Part shown: piece by piece, positions 5,003 to 6,486 of the stretch
How the letters are laid out: every line of letters starts with the position of its first letter
Position numbering within the stretch: the first letter of the stretch is position 1
Assembly (NCBI GenBank): GCA_022708585.1
Contig: JAKIYJ010000088.1
Coordinates: forward strand, 1 to 6,486
DNA length: 6,486 nt
Reading direction: 5' to 3'
From: Bacteroidota bacterium
Lineage (GTDB): Bacteria > Bacteroidota > Bacteroidia > Bacteroidales > JAKIYJ01
Position numbers and translations under genes: made by a program
The notes under the pieces: generated by a model
Database searches by the model: none
Seen by the model: only the letters and a program-made list of their open reading frames with translations
What the model was told of the DNA's origin: nothing

Positions 5003-6486
5003 TTACTGATATTTTGTTACATTAACAAATATGGATGTTTCTTCATTCAATTCTATCTTTGTCTTATCATTATCTAAAATTTGATCTCTAAATAAAATAT
5101 CAGTTGCCAATACTTCTGAGCAAATATAATTAAAATTTTTATTTATCACATTGCTAATTAAATTATGATTTTCTACTTCGACAACTATCTTGTCAGTAAC
5201 TTCAAATTTCTTTTCTTTTCTGATATTTTGAATACGATTAATAAACTCTCTTGCAAGCCCTTCTTCTTTAAGTTCAGGAGTAATAGTAATATCAAGAGAT
5301 ACTGTAATATTTTCATTAGTAGTAATAAGATAGCCTGGGATATCATTTGTTATTACTTCTGCATCTTCGGAATATATTGTTACCGTTTGGTTATCAATAA
5401 TAAAATTGTAGTATCCATTTTTTTCAAAATCAACAATTTCGTTCTGTTTCATATTAACAATCGACTCTGCAAGTTGTTTCATAAGTTTACCATAGCGAGG
5501 ACCCAATGTTTTAAAATTAGGTTTAATTGTTTTAAGCAGTTGAGAGGTTGTTAAATTATCTATGAATTCAATTTTTTTAACATTAACTTCTGACAAAATA
5601 ATATTACTCACGGATTCAACTCTTTTCTTAAAAATTTCATTGTTATATGGAAGTAATATTTTATGCAGAGGTTGTCTAACTCTAATACCTGATTTTTTCC
5701 TTAGCGAAAGCACCATAGAAGATATTTTTTGAGCCAGTTGCATTCTGGTTTCCAGTTCCTTGTCAATTAAAAGTTCATTGGCATCAGGCCAGTCAGCAAG
5801 ATGTACTGATTCATATTTATGTCGTTTTGTAACCGAGTTAAGGTCCATAAAAATTCGGTCAGCAAAAAAAGGAGCAACAGGAGCAATAAGCATAGACACA
5901 GTTTCGAGGCAGGTATATAAAGTTTGGTAAGCCGATATTTTATCTTCCGAAATACTGCCTTTCCAGAATCTTCTTCTGTTTAATCTCACATACCAATTAC
6001 TAAGATATTCATCAACAAAATTTTGAATATTTCTAGTTGCTTTTGTAGGTTCATAATTATTATAATCTGATTCAACTTCTTTTATAAGAGTGTTTAGTTC
6101 CGATAATATCCATCTATCTGTTTCGGGTCTTTTTTCAAAAGGGATATCAGATTTGGAATAATCAAATTCATCTATATTAGCATAAAGGGCAAAGAAAGCG
6201 TAAGTATTGTATAAAGTTCCAAAGAATTTACGTTGTACTTCAACAATTCCATCGGGGTCAAATTTTAAGTTATCCCATGGTTGGGCATTTGTAATCATAT
6301 ACCATCTGGTAGCATCGGGGCCATATTTAGCAATTATTTGAAAGGGGTCAATTGCATTACCAAGTCGTTTTGACATTTTATTGCCATTTTTATCGAGGAC
6401 AAGCCCATTTGAAACTACTGTTTTATAAGCCACTGAATCGAAAAGCATAACGGCAATAGCATGCAGAGTAAAAAACCAACCGCGGG
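5003..6486 (-). CDS. ileS: Isoleucyl-tRNA synthetase, C-terminal part (5' end outside window)
   Basis: Class I synthetase that charges tRNA(Ile). The window holds the last 493 complete codons; the reading frame runs open to the right edge, beginning RGWFFTLHAIAVMLFDS, so the HIGH motif and editing domain are outside. KMSKR at 6365-6379 is the ATP-site KMSKS loop, followed by LGNAIDP. The anticodon-binding domain follows, with NWYVRLNRRRFW about 123 residues after the loop and GIRVRQPLHKILLP further on. A C-terminal region containing IKPNFKTLGPRYGKLMK ends in VTKYQ. There is no CxxC zinc site at the C-terminus (only two isolated Cys in the fragment), unlike E. coli IleRS. With KMSKR this fits the eukaryote-like IleRS2 class, often linked to lower mupirocin sensitivity, though the diagnostic N-terminal half is not seen. 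It heads the visible ileS - dksA-like - lspA cluster. The internal ATG at 6446-6448 is not the start. Confidence 0.96.
   Translation of the reverse strand, partial: RGWFFTLHAIAVMLFDSVAYKTVVSNGLVLDKNGNKMSKRLGNAIDPFQIIAKYGPDATRWYMITNAQPWDNLKFDPDGIVEVQRKFFGTLYNTYAFFALYANIDEFDYSKSDIPFEKRPETDRWILSELNTLIKEVESDYNNYEPTKATRNIQNFVDEYLSNWYVRLNRRRFWKGSISEDKISAYQTLYTCLETVSMLIAPVAPFFADRIFMDLNSVTKRHKYESVHLADWPDANELLIDKELETRMQLAQKISSMVLSLRKKSGIRVRQPLHKILLPYNNEIFKKRVESVSNIILSEVNVKKIEFIDNLTTSQLLKTIKPNFKTLGPRYGKLMKQLAESIVNMKQNEIVDFEKNGYYNFIIDNQTVTIYSEDAEVITNDIPGYLITTNENITVSLDITITPELKEEGLAREFINRIQNIRKEKKFEVTDKIVVEVENHNLISNVINKNFNYICSEVLATDILFRDQILDNDKTKIELNEETSIFVNVTKYQ

Noticed and set aside
5165..5554. Plus-strand ORF of 129 codons antisense to ileS
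   Set aside because: It has low-complexity, Phe/Ile/Asn/Lys-rich content produced by reading AT-rich coding DNA on the wrong strand, and no recognisable motif.
6446..6448. ATG as the start of the ileS gene
   Set aside because: The frame continues to the window edge and encodes the conserved RGWFFTLHAIA stretch, so the ATG is internal and the gene is cut by the window.

Overview
The window is AT-rich chromosomal DNA that reads as a member of the Bacteroidetes, most likely the order Bacteroidales. Three things point there: an EF-G paralog of the Bacteroides EF-G2 type, the gene order ileS - dksA/traR-like - lspA with Bacteroidetes-style versions of each protein, and the absence of Shine-Dalgarno sequences, with A/T-rich leaders instead. 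A TTG/TATCTTTG promoter-like pair ahead of the first gene fits the Bacteroidetes promoter consensus.

Layout. Positions 1-219 are a non-coding leader with one candidate promoter. Two plus-strand genes follow 27 bases apart: a COG0731-like radical SAM protein (220-1002) and an unrecognised 135-residue protein (1030-1437) made largely of four helical repeats with an exact 25-residue period. After a 120-base AT-rich gap comes a full-length 711-residue EF-G2-like translation factor (1558-3693). It meets a minus-strand cluster tail to tail. In the 182-base convergent gap lies a palindromic, MITE-like element (about 3691-3844) whose left end contains the stop codon of the EF-G2 gene. The minus-strand cluster, in transcription order, is ileS (5' end outside the window), a zinc-less DksA/TraR-like regulator, and lspA. 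The gaps are 39 and 32 bases, so they are probably co-transcribed.

Function. The minus-strand cluster supplies isoleucyl-tRNA, a probable RNA polymerase secondary-channel regulator and the lipoprotein signal peptidase. The EF-G2-like protein has substitutions in the conserved GTPase motifs (Phe in place of the catalytic His of DxPGH, NHLE in place of NKxD). It resembles the Bacteroides thetaiotaomicron paralog reported to support translocation without GTP hydrolysis. Translation and growth control are therefore the common theme, but no regulatory link between the two clusters is visible.

Novelty. I see no defence system, phage, CRISPR array or RNA gene. The items most worth following are the exact 25-residue repeat protein, the structured repeat element, and the unusually short domain IV insertion and very divergent G motifs of the EF-G2-like protein.
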